The notes: a model not told the origin generated them from the letters alone. A stretch of 64,000 nt of DNA from Callipepla californica brunnescens (GCA_023055505.1 JALIRH010000002.1:16081244-16145243), one strand, 5' to 3'. Shown: positions 46,584 to 59,894, numbered from the stretch's first letter. A program made the numbers and translations.

Positions 46584-49500
46584 AACACTGTATTTCATGA
46601 TGCCTTTCATATCATGACTGTCAAAACAAGTGTGCTGCCCTGATGGAAGTTGTAGTTAATGGTGAGTTGTTGATCTGTGCACTAATGCAGAAAACTGGTC
46701 TACTGCACAAGGATTCACTTTGCTCGTATATAGTATATAGAACCGAACCCATTCTCAGGATGGGAATGGTGGGGTCAGAATCAGTGCTGGAAGCAGCAGT
46801 TGGTATTGTAAAGTATCTTCCTAGGGCCGAGTGTGGTCTTCATCTGGTCTGAGTTTCTTGCTATTACTCGAGTTTTCTCTTGAGAGTGATGAAATTGTGA
46901 AGTGTAAATTTGTTCTAAGTTATCACAGTGCCAAAATACTAGCTTTAGGACAGTCCAAATCATGTAATAGCCACGTTCTGTGTGATAACACAATCACAGT
47001 TCTGCTGTGTAATAATTAAAGAATTTTAAATGAGATAGAATTGGAATGCATTCTGTAAATAGAGGGGAAATGACCCAGATACAGCTTTTCTTTTGGCAGG
47101 AAGGATTTCCTTGACTATAGCCATTGTCTTAAAATGATTTTGCGGTGTTACAGCTTCCAGTTCTGTTTCTTTAACTGTTCCATCTTTCGGGTGAACCCAT
47201 AGGTGTGTGCAGATGAGCACTGCTTATGTTCTGAAAGTATGAGCCTTCTTGGGGTCCTGCAGTGAGCTTTAGTGACGTGTTCATTTTGTGAGGATCTCCT
47301 GAGTTAAGAGTGGTGACTGGAACAAACAAAAGAGGGAAGCAAAACATGTTCTGAGCCAAAGGATGAAGCTGTCTAGAGCGTGTGTTGCAAGAAGTTGGCA
47401 GTAGACGAAACTTGTTTGAAGCATGACAATTGTGAATTCCATCATAACTTTCTTTCCGTTGACTAAGTGATGTTTTATAAGCGCCCAGGAGTAGTTGCTT
47501 CCATCCTTAAATTACGAGAGGGTGAGATCAACTTTGTGCATCTTCTTTTGGCTGTTCTACCAAAATATTTGTAGCAACTGTCTAAAGGAGTCCTTGAAAT
47601 CAGAGAGGGAGGAAGAGCTTTAAGACTTCCTGCTTTTTACTTGTCTTCTTTTCCAGAAAATGTGGGGATGTGGAAAGGGGGAAAAATTGAGTGTGGAGAA
47701 GTCTTCTACTCATGCAAGGGCAATTTGAATGAAGTTGGTAGTTTTTCCCCTGAACTTGTTTGAGCATTTTTAATGTTACATTGTCATGCTTTTAGTTAGT
47801 AGAAAAGATTACATTCTTTTTAAAGATAGGAAAGTGCCAATCTGGAAGGCTGTGATTTTACTTTATGGCAGTTTCATGATGCCTCCTGATGGCAGAAGAA
47901 CACAAATAACCCCTCCAGTGGCCATTCAAGATTTCTTCTCAAACAATGATGGTTCTACCTCAAATAACAGGCTCCTACAGACTGGTAAATATGCATAGGA
48001 GATGCATATGAGCTCCCTAGGCACACTAGTGAGTTCTGGATCTTAAAGGATGACAACTGGCAACGAGCACAGTTATAGAACAGTCATTGCCATATCTTAA
48101 CAGCAAGCTAACAGGATATAAACTAGCTTTTTTGCTTGTATAATGCAGTCCTGATCAAATAAACTATATTTAAATGAAAATGCTTCTCTGCAAGCGTCCT
48201 AATGCATATTTTCATTTTGGAAATGAGTGCTACTTTACAAAAAGCAAAAACATGATTGAATTAAAGCTGTCCAAGGATATATTAAGTTATTGAAGGAGAG
48301 GTTGGTTATGGTACCTTAGAAGCCTGAGCTAGACATTAAGCTACACTTCAGCACTTCCCTTGTTTCTGCTCCACAAGCACATCTTTGCAGATAGAATGCT
48401 CGTTTCTTGCTCTTTTGTGTTCTCAGTTCTATGGAGGCATTTTAAATTCAAATGACATAAAATCCCTCAATAAAATACTTAATTTTTTGGCCTATTTTTA
48501 CTGTTTTAATGATCATGTTTCAAGGATCCTTATTTCCTCTCATTATACTAGATGTGTATGTTTTTGTGTAAGTAAAAAGGTGATGATATTCACATAGTAA
48601 GAATTCATCCTATGTAAAAATGCAGTTCATCCTTCCATTGCCCAGGAATGTCGTGATAAGTAATTTCTTCAATGTGAGAACACTTTTCCTTAAGTTTTTT
48701 GGAGAAAAAGAAATTGTTCTTAATAGAGGAAATTTTGACTGTTGGAACATATGTAGAATAGTGAGCATCTTGCTTATTTGTTTCCTGTGGATTTATTTCT
48801 GACTTATCTAAGGACTGTTTGTTTAGTGCCTTGCTTACTGTATGTTTAGGAAGTGGCTTATTTCAAGTTATTTTCTTCTCTGTTGTGCGTTTCACAGTGC
48901 CTGAAGTATCTGAAACTCGCTGAAGGCAGTCAGCCCTCAAAGTTTGGAAAGCACGTGTTAAAAGTATTAATGCAAAAATTATAGCCTAATACGTTGTATG
49001 ATTTGAATGTAAAACTATTCCCAGGAATGGGGAATGACAGAATTTCTCTGGAACTACAGGGGGGTTCAAATTATGTTAGGAAAAAAAAGGGCACATCTTT
49101 TTGGGCTTTCAGTGTACTTAGGTGTTTGTTTCTTGCACAGATTCAAGTGGAATTTTCTAAGAATGCATCAGTCCTAGTTCTGAGGGCTAAATTACTTGCA
49201 CCACTCAAAGGTCGCAATAATTTGTGGAGCACCTTCCCTCACAGTAAACACTTTGAGAGACCAAGCACTTGTGATTATCAAGTTATTAACGATAGGTCCA
49301 AGTATAGACTGAGAAACCTGGTTTAGACAGCTGTGATATTTCAAGTCTTCATTACATCGCTTAAAGTGCCGTTGGAGCCCCTTGGGTAGTGGTGCTTCCT
49401 TCAGTAGCACATTGAAGAAACACCCCTGCTGTGAAATGAGCTTTCCATTTTGACTTCGTTCAATCCTTGTCCTCCCAAAAAGCCATCAGACTGCATCTTG

Positions 49501-49745
49501 TTATATAATTTGTGTCAGCTCTGTCAAAAAAGAGAGTTTGTGTTACTTGGAGGGCCCTCATGCCAATTCCAAAATGAAAAGCGATGCACACTGCCAGTGC
49601 AGCGTGTGCTTTCGGGCTTATTGAATTTCTGTCTTCACTCCCACTCACCACCAAATCCAACTCAGGAAAAAAAACACACAACAACAAGGCTTGTTAGAAG
49701 GCAGCAGAACTGAAAGCTGATAAAATACTAAAACCAGAATTTCCT

Positions 49746-49764
49746 GGGGGGGGGGGGGAGGGGG
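49746..49764. repeat. G13-A-G5 tract
   Basis: Thirteen G, one A, five G; a G-quadruplex-prone homopolymer in intergenic DNA. Confidence 0.9.
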
Positions 49765-50618
49765 AGGAAATTGTGTTGTATGTTATTTATAGCCTATCAT
49801 ATAAGTGCTTTACTGATGTATAGAGCTAGAGTCACTAGGGCTGTTTAACATACAGGCTGAAGCCACAAAGAAGTATGCGTTGTGTAAGCTTTAATACACA
49901 GATTTCAGTAGCCTTCCATGCTCTCTTTACCTTTGCTTGGTCTCTCAGATTCTGGATGTATTCTTTGGAGGAGGTCAACACAGACCCTCTCTTCACCCCC
50001 TGTATGTTAACTCTGTTTATGTGAGGAAAGTGAATGGGATATAGAAATCTGTCTGCCATTTGGCATTAGCCCTCCATTTAGCTAACAGTATCCATCAGTT
50101 TGTGCAGATCACATCAACTCAAAGGTGCTGACCGCTGCAGCAGGGAATCTGAGCTGCGCTGTGTGCTCCACACGGGTTTTATTCAACTCTGTGATATGCG
50201 TGAAATGAGGATTTTTATTTTATGGACTCATATAAAGGAACGCAAGGGGATGCCACAGGGGAAAGCCTCTGCTCCAGACAGGAGTTGAAAGAGGCATCTA
50301 AAGAAATGGGATGCAACAGAGGAGGAGAGCCCTGAGAGAGCACAGCGTGAGGTATGGTATGGAGAAGAGTGATAAAGATAAGAAGAATCAGAAAATGCTG
50401 GGCAAGGTTAGGAGGAAATTGGAGCGGAGGTGTGGGCAAAATAACTTAAATTTGCATCAGTATAAGGGAACGTTGGCCAATGACCTGGCAACTTTTTCCT
50501 CTAAGAATCTGTCTACTTCAGTTAGTGGCAGTTGTGGGGGCTGGCAAGCCAGGCAAAGCATTTTGGGAAAAGAAAGAGGATAAAATACTCTCTGGTGTTT
50601 GTCTCTTAATTTTATGGG

Positions 50619-50647
50619 TTTTTTTTTTTGTGTGTGTGTGTGTGTGT
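50619..50647. repeat. T11 plus (GT)9 microsatellite
   Basis: A T run at 50619-50629 directly followed by alternating GT at 50630-50647. Confidence 0.9.
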
Positions 50648-51344
50648 ATGTGTTGGCTCATTAGGAGTCTCACCCGTCTTCCAAGAGAGAAAGCAGTTTG
50701 GTTTCTGCTTGATAAGATATTTCAGGCACACCATGCCGTTTGCATGGAAATATTACAGTTGAGGAGTTAAATGGCAGAAACAGAAATGGAATAATAAGCT
50801 TGGGGAAAGTAGTCTCTGGCAGCTGGTTGGAGGTTTTGGTTAGTACTTATAACAATCCAAAGGCTTCTAGTACCACAGGCTTCTTCCTTTCCTCTTTGGT
50901 TTACTTGTGATGAGAGAAGAATGACAGAAAAGATCCAATTCTAAATTTCCAACATACTTTATTTTTTTCCTCTTGTGTTGGAACGCTGATTTATTAAGTG
51001 ACACCAAAGTGAGCTCTCCGCTGGGGAAAGTGCACAAGACAGCCCTTGCTATCAATCTGAGGAAGGCTCCAAACTACAATTTTCATAGGAGCTATGAGTA
51101 AATAATACAGCGCGAGGACGGCTGAGAGCGAGGAGTCGGCACAGTCCAAACCTCCCAGAGTTAGAGGAGCAGTCTGTCTGGGAGATCGTTGGCTTGAACA
51201 AAGGGTGAGAATGCTTCTCATACTGGGGTGGCCTGCCAGGAACTGTAAGAATCAGTTTATTATTGCTAGATTGATCTAAAGTGAGGGCAAAAGTTTACTG
51301 AGTGTGATTGTTCCAGGTGGCTTGTGTGTCCTGGTGCTGTCAAA

Positions 51345-52030
51345 TCACAGAACTGTAGGGATTGGAAGGGACTTCTGGAGATCATCTAGTCCAACCCCCC
51401 ATCTTCAGCAGTTCTCTACAGCAGGTCACAGAGGCAGGCAGACAGGTGGGTCTTGAATATTTCCAGAGAAGGAGACTCCACAACCTCTCTGGGCAGCCTG
51501 TGCTTTGTCACCCTCACTGTAAAGAAATTTTTCCTCTTGTACATAATGAACATTCAGTGTTCCAGTTTGTGTCCATTGCCCCTTTTTCTGCCCACTGAAA
51601 AGAGCCTGATCCCATCCACTCGACTCCTGCACTGGAGGAATTTATGAACAGTTGTGAGAGATCCCACCTCAGCCTTCTCCAGGCTGAACAGTCCCAAGTG
51701 TCACAGCCTTTCCTCCTACAAGAGATGCTCCAGGACCCTCGTCTTTGTGGCCTCACCAGGGCAGGATAGAAGGAGAGGATCACCCCCCTTGACCTGTTGG
51801 CCACACACTTTTCAGTGTGCTCCAGGACATCGTTGGCCTTCTTGGCCACAAAGCACTCAGCTGGCTCATGGCCATCCTGCTGTCCACCAGGACACCTGCT
51901 GAGGTCTTCTTCTGTAGAGCTCCAGCGGATCAGCCTCTAAACCTGTACTGGTGCGTTCCTGCCACCTGCCTGCCGGGTGATGCTCACAGCGCAGGTGTCG
52001 TGTGTGTTAAAAACACCTACCTCAATCCCC
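51345..52030 (-). mobile_element. CR1 3' region, long minus-oriented copy
   Basis: Starts with the antisense terminus 'tcacagaactgtagggattg' and 'ggaagggacttctggagatc'. It continues through 'gagactccacaacctctctg', 'ccctcactgtaaagaaattt', 'ttctccaggctgaacagtcc' and 'ccaggacatcgttggccttc'. At about 650 bp it is the longest 3' copy here. The right boundary is uncertain (51900-52060). The several overlapping frames in this block are repeat-derived. Confidence 0.9.
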
Positions 52031-53824
52031 AAAGCTATAGCGAAGCTAGGATTTCCCAGTAAATATCCAAGAGTCAGGTTATGCTGAGGCTTCTATAGCA
52101 GTACTGTCCTAGCCACACTGTACATTCCTAACATTTTCTGTCTGGCTTTCAAGTGAGGCACTGTGCAAACTGTACTTTTACATCCAGTGTCAAATAAATG
52201 GGGGATTTACTGCAAATGTGACTTGGATCCTTAAAGACTTACAGTATGGTGTTTTCTTCACGTTTTGGTTTTGTTTTTAAACATAACTCCATTGACAAAG
52301 AAAGAAACCAGAAGGAAGAAGCGTGCTGCTTAGCATGCCAGCCTGTGTGTGTTAGTTCAGCAGACAGAAACGTGTAAGAGCAGTCAATATTCAACCATCT
52401 TTCTTCCAACAGCCAGTGGGATCAGAGCAATTTGAGCATCTAGCTGATAACCATTACAGCTTTTGGCAACAGCAGTGTCCCTGTGTGACCTCACAGGATG
52501 AATTAGTGGAAATCCCTCCTTTCACCCCCAGGTGCTTAAATCCAAGATTGAAATCAGTGCTGTCTTTCCCAGCTGCAGTCCAACCTCTGGGGCTGCTGAG
52601 CTCTGCGTGGCTGAGCTCCTGTGGCTGTGCATGCAGGCACAGCTTTCCAAGCACTCCCGGTGTGATGTGCGTGGTTCACACCCTGAGTGCAGCCCTCAGA
52701 CCTGGCCAAGCAAGAAAACAGAGAAAATACGAAGGAGGGAGGTTGTGCATGATGCCTGCTCTCAGCACATGCCTCAGCTGCAGGCGTAATCTGGTTTTTG
52801 CTAATTTGGGATTTAAATATCTCACCTCTCGGGAAAGCATCAGAGTGGCTTTTCTTCTGTTTTTGCACTTCATAGATGGTTTCTTGGAGCAGTTCTGCTT
52901 TGGTAAGAGTTATTCCTTTATAATCAGTGTTTGCGTGCTTTCTGGAAAGCCAAACAGCTGTCTCAAGGAAAAATAAACAGACTATTAACCTAGAAGCCAG
53001 TAACGCAAACACAGATACTTTTTATACCTCCTGTGCAATACAGCACAGTTTAAGGAAAGGTTCAGGTTTAAACAGAATTCCCCAGCAGTTTGTCAACAAT
53101 GGCAAAGTTTTTGTTGAGATGTCTTTGTGGAGACAGCCACAAAGAAATCCGTTCTTACCACAGCCGTGCTAATTGCTGACTGCAGGTAGTTAACTCCAAG
53201 TTGACTTTCTTCCAGTGTTTGTTCAAAAGATTTATGCAGTACTGCAGGATTTGTCTTGTATGTCCTCAGTCTCAACCTGGACATGTACAACATATATGGA
53301 TAGATCTTTTACTAAAAATATTAAGTTATTTTCATTAGCTGCTATGGCATATTTTACCTGTTAAGATATTGTTTGCTTTGATGAAAGCTCTCTGCTTCTC
53401 AAGGAAGACTGAAAAAACAGTTCATAATAATGAACCGATTGCCTGGTCAATATGACAGTGTCAACTGCAAGTGCAAAATCAGATGCAGACCATTGGGATA
53501 TAATCAGGCATGCTGCAGCTACCTCAGCCATATTTGCTGACCTGGTGGTACAAGCAGACTACCAAGTCAGGTGCTGAGCTCAGACTTGTCATGCAATGCT
53601 CACGTGACCTCTATTCTGATGAATCTGGGGCTGTGTCATGGTGGCTTATCAGCCTATCTAATGAGGTTCTCCATGATTAGACTGAGACTTGTTGTTCCTG
53701 GGCTTCCTAAGCAGCGTCAGGCCTGTGCCTGTCTCATCTGGCATTTCTGTGCCACCATTTTTTCCCCCATTCAAGAGAGACACAGATATACACAAGTGAG
53801 CCCAAGAGAGGCATGGCTTTCTTG
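52031..53824. other. Intergenic with overlapping long frames
   Basis: Contains the longest single-frame ORF of the window (186 codons, 52416-52976, +) overlapped by a 152-codon minus-strand frame (52554-53012). Neither has a recognisable domain, signal peptide or repeat. The local GC content is higher, which lengthens chance frames. A splice-acceptor-like 'ctttcttccaacag' precedes the + frame at about 52398-52411. Confidence 0.45.
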
Positions 53825-54228
53825 GAGCAAGCCCGAAAATGGCTACAAGAATGATGAAGGGACTGGAGCATCTTTCACGGGAGAAGGGGCTGAGAGAGCA
53901 GGGACTGTTCGGCCTGGAGAAGGGAATGCTCAGGGGATTCTTATCAATCTGCATAACTACCTGGTGGAAGAGGTTGAATAAGAGGGATACAGCCTTTCTC
54001 GGTGCAGTGTGACAGCATGAGACAAGTTAAAAAACATTTCATTAAATCTGAACACAAGAAAACATATTTTTACTGTGAAAGTGATCAAACACTGGTATAG
54101 CTTGTCCAGAGAGGTAATGGAGCATCCACTGAACTATTCGAATCTGACTGCTCTTGTTCTGGGCCCTCTACTCTGGGTGGTCCTGCTTGGGCAGAATTGG
54201 ACCTGGTGACTCCAGCAGTCTCTGCTTT
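53825..54228 (+). mobile_element. CR1 3' region, sense
   Basis: 'gaagggactggagcatcttt', 'gagaaggggctgagagagca', 'ctgttcggcctggagaaggg' and 'tgtccagagaggtaatggag' appear in CR1 order, ending near 'ggacctggtgactccagcag'. It faces the next, antisense copy with only about 15 bp between them. Confidence 0.85.
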
Positions 54229-54242
54229 TCTGTGTCCGTGAT

Positions 54243-54572
54243 ATTCACAGAGTCACAGAGTTATAGGGATTGGAAGGGACCTCTGCAGACCATGGAGTCC
54301 AGCCCCCTGCCAGAGCAGCTCCCTAGCCCAGGTTGCACAGGTAGGTGTCCAGGCGGGTCTGGAGTGTCTCCAGAGAAGGAGACTCCACCACCTCTCTGTG
54401 CAGCTGTGCCAGTGCTCCATCACTGCACTGTGAAGTTCCCATGCACATTTGTGCAGAACTTCCTATGCTTCAGTTTGTGGCCATTTCTTCTCGTCCTATC
54501 AGTGCACACTGCTGAGAAGAGTCCATCCTTGTCCCTTTGCCTCCTGCTCCTTAGATGCTTATAGGTGTTCAT
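54243..54572 (-). mobile_element. CR1 3' region, antisense
   Basis: Starts with the antisense terminus 'tcacagagtcacagagttat' and 'gggattggaagggacctctg', then 'agaaggagactccaccacct' and 'tgctgagaagagtccatcct'. Together with the preceding sense copy it forms a pair meeting 3' end to 3' end. Confidence 0.9.
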
Positions 54573-56297
54573 CTCTGTATTTGAGATAGCTGAATGGATA
54601 TGTGCAGTACCAAGCAGTGCAAGGCACCCATACTTAAAAAGCATGACACTGAACTTGCTAGGAATGCTTTCCCAATCCCTGTCAGTATGTGCTCCCTCTT
54701 GCCTTGGATGGAAGTCCAAGCTCTCTACCAGTGCAAACTGTCCACACAAGGTCATTGTCCAAGATAAATTGGTCCCTACCCAGCAATTGCAATATGAGTG
54801 CAGCCAGGATCTGGCACAGGACTGGCTGAGTTCTGATGGAGGTCTGGAAAAATGTTTTAAAAGCACTGATGGGATCTCTGGAGACAGAGGGATGTCCTGT
54901 TCCTGTTCCGAATATCTGAGTCATACTCTGGGCATGAACACGGATGAAGAGCATTCTGGAGGAGCTATCTGCCTTCAAAATTAGTTTGTATTTCTCAGGA
55001 GAGATGCTTAATACAAGAATGACATATGGCCTGAGTGAGTGAGAAAACCATCACTGGCATGGAGAGGGCTGCTCTTTTGCCAGGAGTATTTTGTGTTGCT
55101 AGTGTTACTGCTGGTAAAAAAAAGATGATTTACAGCCCTCCCACCTGATAAGTGTAGAATTAGCTCCTCAGAAGTTTTCTCCTCTTTCCACAGCCCTCTC
55201 TAATTAAGGCTGATTTTACAGTTGTGTGTTGTGGGTCTGCTGTCTCTCAGCAGGTGACGTTGCTGCTGGCTGGCCCTGGCTCCTGCTTGTGTGCCCCTGG
55301 GGACAGCAGCATTTGCCTTTCTCTAGGCATCTTCTGAACAGGAATGAGCAGTTTAGTTGGGCAGTGAGCAGGATGGGCTTCCTTGACAAAGCTGCATGTT
55401 GTGACCCAATCAACTTGGTCTTAGCCCTCTTCAATGCTCACTGCTTTTGTTCCAGGTTGGTCACATTGCAGCACGTGGTGACAATCTTGAGAATTCAAAT
55501 GCAGGCACAGAAACAGCAAACATGGTTTATTGCAGAAAGAAGAACATGGAAAAAAAACTTTTCTAGCTGTGCTGGTGTATGTGCTACTCCCTGCCTCCCT
55601 GTACCATCCGTTCCCTGCAGACGATGATAATTTAAGCATCAAACATCTGACAAGACATCTTGGTGATAAATGTGAATTTTAACCTGAAGTAGCAAACCAG
55701 TGCTCACCATGTGTTAAATTTACAGTGTAGCAGAATCCTTGTCTAACCTGGCAGGCAACTACTTTGCCATATCAGCATATCAGATGATATCAGACAAGCA
55801 GATACTGCTCTGGACTTCCTGTAGCTTGGATGAAGAAGTGTTTCCATGTCCTGGATTGTCAAATTCGGCAGTTTGAGGGCTGCAAGATATATCCAAAGCA
55901 AATGAGTGAGGCACAGCAAACACTGTTAGTGCTAGTTCCCTTTTTGACAATTTTCTCACCCTTGACTCATGATATGTATTTTTTAAGACTTGAAATAGTA
56001 GGTGGATGCAAGCCAGTGAAACAGAGAGCTCTGCTTCCTTCGCCGGTACCTCAAAGCCTTCCCTCCATGGAGAGTTCTTTAGAAAACTGCTGAAGAAGTC
56101 CCAGTGCAGATGAGAGCTATGTACGAGCAGCACTGTGACTGAGGGTGGTGGGGAGGCAGAACAGGGACCTGAAGACCAGGAGGAGATGTGTAACTTCCTT
56201 CACTCTCTGCAACTTCATCACCACTGACCACAGAGTGTTTGTGGTCTGACTGCTCCAAAGGAGACACAAAGGAGGCTCCCTTCTGAAATGGTTTTGC
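54573..56297. other. Intergenic, no gene seen
   Basis: Moderate GC content with several overlapping frames of 100-148 codons, none with recognisable domains; the 148-codon minus frame extends into the CR1 copy. No RNA gene or regulatory motif is supported. Confidence 0.55.
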
Positions 56298-56610
56298 ATC
56301 ATAGAATCATAAAGGTTGGAAAAGACCACTAAGAACATCTTGTCCAACTGTCCACCTATCACAAGTATTTCCCACTAAGCCATGCCCCTCAGTTCAGTGC
56401 AACACCTAAGTGACTCCACCACCTCCCTGGGCAGCCTGTTCCAGTACACCACCACTCCTGAGAAAAAATTTTTCCTAATATCCAACCTGACCATCCTCAG
56501 TGCAACTTGAGGCCATTACCTATCATCCCATAGCTGTTATCTGGGAGAAGAGGTCAACCACCACCTCGCCACAACCTCCTCTCAGGTTGTTGTAGAGACT
56601 GAAGAAGCCA
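56298..56610 (-). mobile_element. CR1 3' region, antisense
   Basis: Begins 'catcatagaatcataaaggt' and 'tggaaaagaccactaagaac', then 'ctccctgggcagcctgttcc' and 'tttttcctaatatccaacct'. The terminal motif is well preserved, so this is one of the younger-looking copies here. Confidence 0.92.
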
Positions 56611-58026
56611 TGACACAAGTAAAATTTTGTCTAGTGGCTGATAATGGACATCTTTTGGGGCATAGAACCTGAAAGCCCAAGCATGCCTTTTTTAGATGCT
56701 ATAGGTTTGATTTTCTTGTGTCCCTCTAATTTAATAAATCCTGGTTTACTGCTACTCAGGGCCCAGCTGCAGCAGGGCAGAAATAGAATCCACCTGCCCT
56801 GCCTTCTCCTCCTGAATTCTTAGGAGGCATTCAGAAATGGAGATATGGGCACCATCAGGCAAATGAGGGAAAATAGTTATATAGTTAGATACTGGCTGTG
56901 TCTTTAAGCAAAAAATGTTGCAAGTGGACCATTCCAAGAGATTTTCTCAAAATACATCTGATGGAACACTCTAACAGGACAAGACAGTCTGATAGACTGA
57001 AAATAATAATACACATTTTTAGCTTGTTCTGCATTTGGGATATGAGAACGATGGTGTCAGAGAAAAACTCTGCCTTTCACATTTGCTAGTTTGAGGTAGA
57101 AACAAAACTCTGTTTCTAAAGGATATCTGAAATCAAATTCAAGTTGCTACTGAGGTAGCAGCCTGCAGGATGAGGAGCAAGCTGAGAATGGTTTTAGTTT
57201 TATCATTATTTCAGTTTTGGATTTAGGTGCAATAATTCAGGTGAAATTTAGCTGCAGATATTCATATACTTGGTCTATCCTTAAAGATCTTCAGGGATGC
57301 AGCCTTCAGTTTCTATTCCACATGTATGTATAGCTTAAGATATATGGTCTCTTTTCCAAATACTTAAAAAATACCTTAACATTTCTCATCTTCAGAAGAA
57401 CAGTGTCACTGCAAAGGGGACAGCAATAGCACAAGATGAATTCACTTCCAAAATCGGCAGAATAAAATCGGCTAAGCAGCAGGGGGTGGGCTGGGGCCCA
57501 CTGTTATTACTGGTTGTGTTCACCAAGCCAGCTATCAGACAGAAAATATTCAGCTTCCAGTGGTGCGCCAAACCAGGGCCGGGGTGAAGGAAGGTTTGAG
57601 AGTGTCATGAGGGCACTGCAGTCGATCAATAGCTGAACCATGTGCTTTGTTATATTCCCTTTGTTAATTGTCATGCTGTCTGAAAAACCAAACCTTGTGC
57701 TCTACCCAGGGAGAGAAGCTCATATTAAGCAACAAAATCATCACCAGACTCAAAACATCCACTTAGGTGGTAATAAAAACTTCAGTGTTGATCTCAGGGA
57801 AAGCAAAGTGAAATATCTCTGTTTGGCACGGCCTCACTAACTCTGATTAAAAGGGCTCTGTGGAGAAAAAAGAAAAAGAACTGTCCAAAAGGAAGTAGTA
57901 ATTAAAGGTGGATATCATTTACTCTATTACTGTTTGTATTATTCTGCCAGGACAGGACTGATACTTATTTAAACCTTCCAGTCCCTAAAGGGTAAATTTT
58001 ATGGTCTCTCTGCTGATCAGAAGATA
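56611..58026. other. Intergenic, no gene seen
   Basis: AT-rich with a slightly GC-richer patch near 57470-57600. No gene, RNA or repeat was recognised. Confidence 0.6.
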
Positions 58027-58135
58027 GAAGCATAGAATCACAGAGTCACTAATGTTGGAAAGACCAATAAGGTCATCCTGTGCAACTATCAGCCCATGTC
58101 TGTGACTGCTCTAGACCACGTCACTCAACTAAAGG
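58027..58135 (-). mobile_element. CR1 3' terminus, antisense fragment
   Basis: 'gaagcatagaatcacagagt' followed by 'gttggaaagaccaataaggt' and 'catcctgtgcaactatcagc'. Only about 110 bp of the 3' end remain. Confidence 0.88.
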
Positions 58136-58199
58136 CGTGGTAAAAGCCTAATGTTTGTTCCAGAAGCTTTGTGATTTATCTTTCCAAAATGCAATGGAG

Positions 58200-58664
58200 C
58201 AAAAGGCCATTTGAGGCTGCACCTTGAGTACTGTGTTCAGTTTTGGGCCCATCACTGCAAGATAGACATTGCAGCCCTGGAGCATAATCAGAGAAGGCCG
58301 TGAAGGGTTTGGAGCACAGGTCTAATGGGGAATGTCTGAGGGTACTGGGATTGTTCAGTCTGGAGAAGAGCAGGCTCATGGGAGACGTTATTGCTCTCTG
58401 CAGCTACCTGAAAGGAAGCTGTGGTGAGTTGGAGGTTGGCCTCTTCTCCCAGGGAGCTTCAGGCTGTGTATTTGGTAAAAAATCTTCCCCAAAAGAGTGG
58501 TTATGCATAGGCACAGGCTGCCCAGGGAGGAGTCGCCATTGCTGGAGGTGTTCAAGAAATAAGATGTGACACTGAGTGACACAGGTTAATGAACATAGTA
58601 GTGATGGGTTGATGATTGGAATAGATGATCTTAGTGGTCTTTTCCAACCCTTATTATTCTATGA
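58200..58664 (+). mobile_element. CR1 3' region, sense
   Basis: 'gtgttcagttttgggcccat', 'gattgttcagtctggagaag', 'cacaggctgcccagggagga' and the terminus 'ggtcttttccaacccttatt' then 'attctatga' at 58656-58664. It has a complete 3' end and is 5'-truncated. Confidence 0.92.
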
Positions 58665-59894
58665 AAAAAATGGTATTCAGCTCCCACCGTTATTAGCAGA
58701 ATATAGAGCCAAAACAAAACAGGATTCTACTGTGGTTTTTGCAGTTTTTAAATGAAAAACTGTTGTGACTCTCAAGTAGTAAAAATACTTCCTCAGGGAC
58801 ATTGGTGCAATTCCTCTGGCAAAACTGAATGTAACTCCTTTTCTTGCTCTTTCATGTACAACCTTTTCTGTATGTGGATATTTGTCCCAACACCGTGCCA
58901 AGGGCTGGTATCTGGAGCAAAGTGATATCACACGCCTGTTTCCTATTAGTGTTGCCATTGGTGTGACACTGGCTCCTCTTCTTTAGGATTATCTGCCAAT
59001 CCTGGCTTTTTTCTCGGCTGGGCTAAATAAGGTAACAGTGTTTCAGAGAGGATGATAATGAGTTCTCTTTTAATTTGTTTTTCTCAGCTTTGTTTGCCAG
59101 ATAAATAAGACATAGGGTGATCAACGAAGTGACAGTGGAGAAGTATAATATTCTACAGATTATGCAAGAATCTTGGACATATATTTTTATATTAATGGAG
59201 ACAGTTTTACTTCTTAAACTCATTGCAGATTATCCACACAATTTGTTAGGATTTTATCTAGGGATTCTTAACTGCCCAAAATTCTTCTTTGACTCCTTTC
59301 TTTACTATCACTTGGCAGAAATGCCTCTTGTATATTCCAACAAATATTGTAATCATGTTATTGCTAAATGTATGTGCTGGAGAAATCATGTGGTTAACAT
59401 GACCACATTTAGAACTTTATCAACAGCTAATATTAAAGATCTCTAAGTTGTACTGGAACATACCTCCAAAACCAGTTACAAAATTAGATTATTCAGATAA
59501 GTTGTTTTATATAAAATCTATCTATGCTGTACAGTGCCTCTGTTACAAGAAAATAATCTACAAACTTAGATGTTTTCATAGCCACTTTTGATTGCCAGTG
59601 CTTATCCTTGCAACAATTCTCATTTAATCAATCATCTTTGCTCCTTTTTTTCTTCTGTAATCAAGAGAAAACATGAAAACATGAGGTAGGTGACATGTTG
59701 GCGAGTCTTGAAGATGCCAAAAAAACTTCAATATATTCTCTGTGTGATATATAGGTAACAAAGAAATTGAGGAAGTTAAAAGTAGAAGTAAATGGAAAAT
59801 ATTTAAAACAGTATAAACCAGCAATATACAAATATTGATACATAAATATATAGACAAATACATAAATATACAGATTTACGAATTAAAAAAAGAT
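58665..59894. other. Intergenic, AT-rich
   Basis: AT-rich DNA. A diverged 20-bp tandem (gatacataaatata-type unit twice) lies near 59837-59872. A 109-codon frame at 59117-59446 has no domain. Nothing else was seen. Confidence 0.6.

Larger units (their letters stand above)
46584..51344. other. Intergenic, no gene seen
   Basis: Mostly AT-rich unique DNA with a G-rich run (49746-49764) and a T11 plus (GT)n microsatellite (50619-50647). A small CpG-containing patch lies near 51108-51145. The open frames (up to 110 codons) lack domains. No exon of RSPO2, the usual neighbour on this side, could be recognised. Confidence 0.55.

Noticed and set aside
51362..52062. Several overlapping 64-111 codon frames on both strands
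   Set aside because: They coincide with the antisense CR1 copy and its edge and show no domain.
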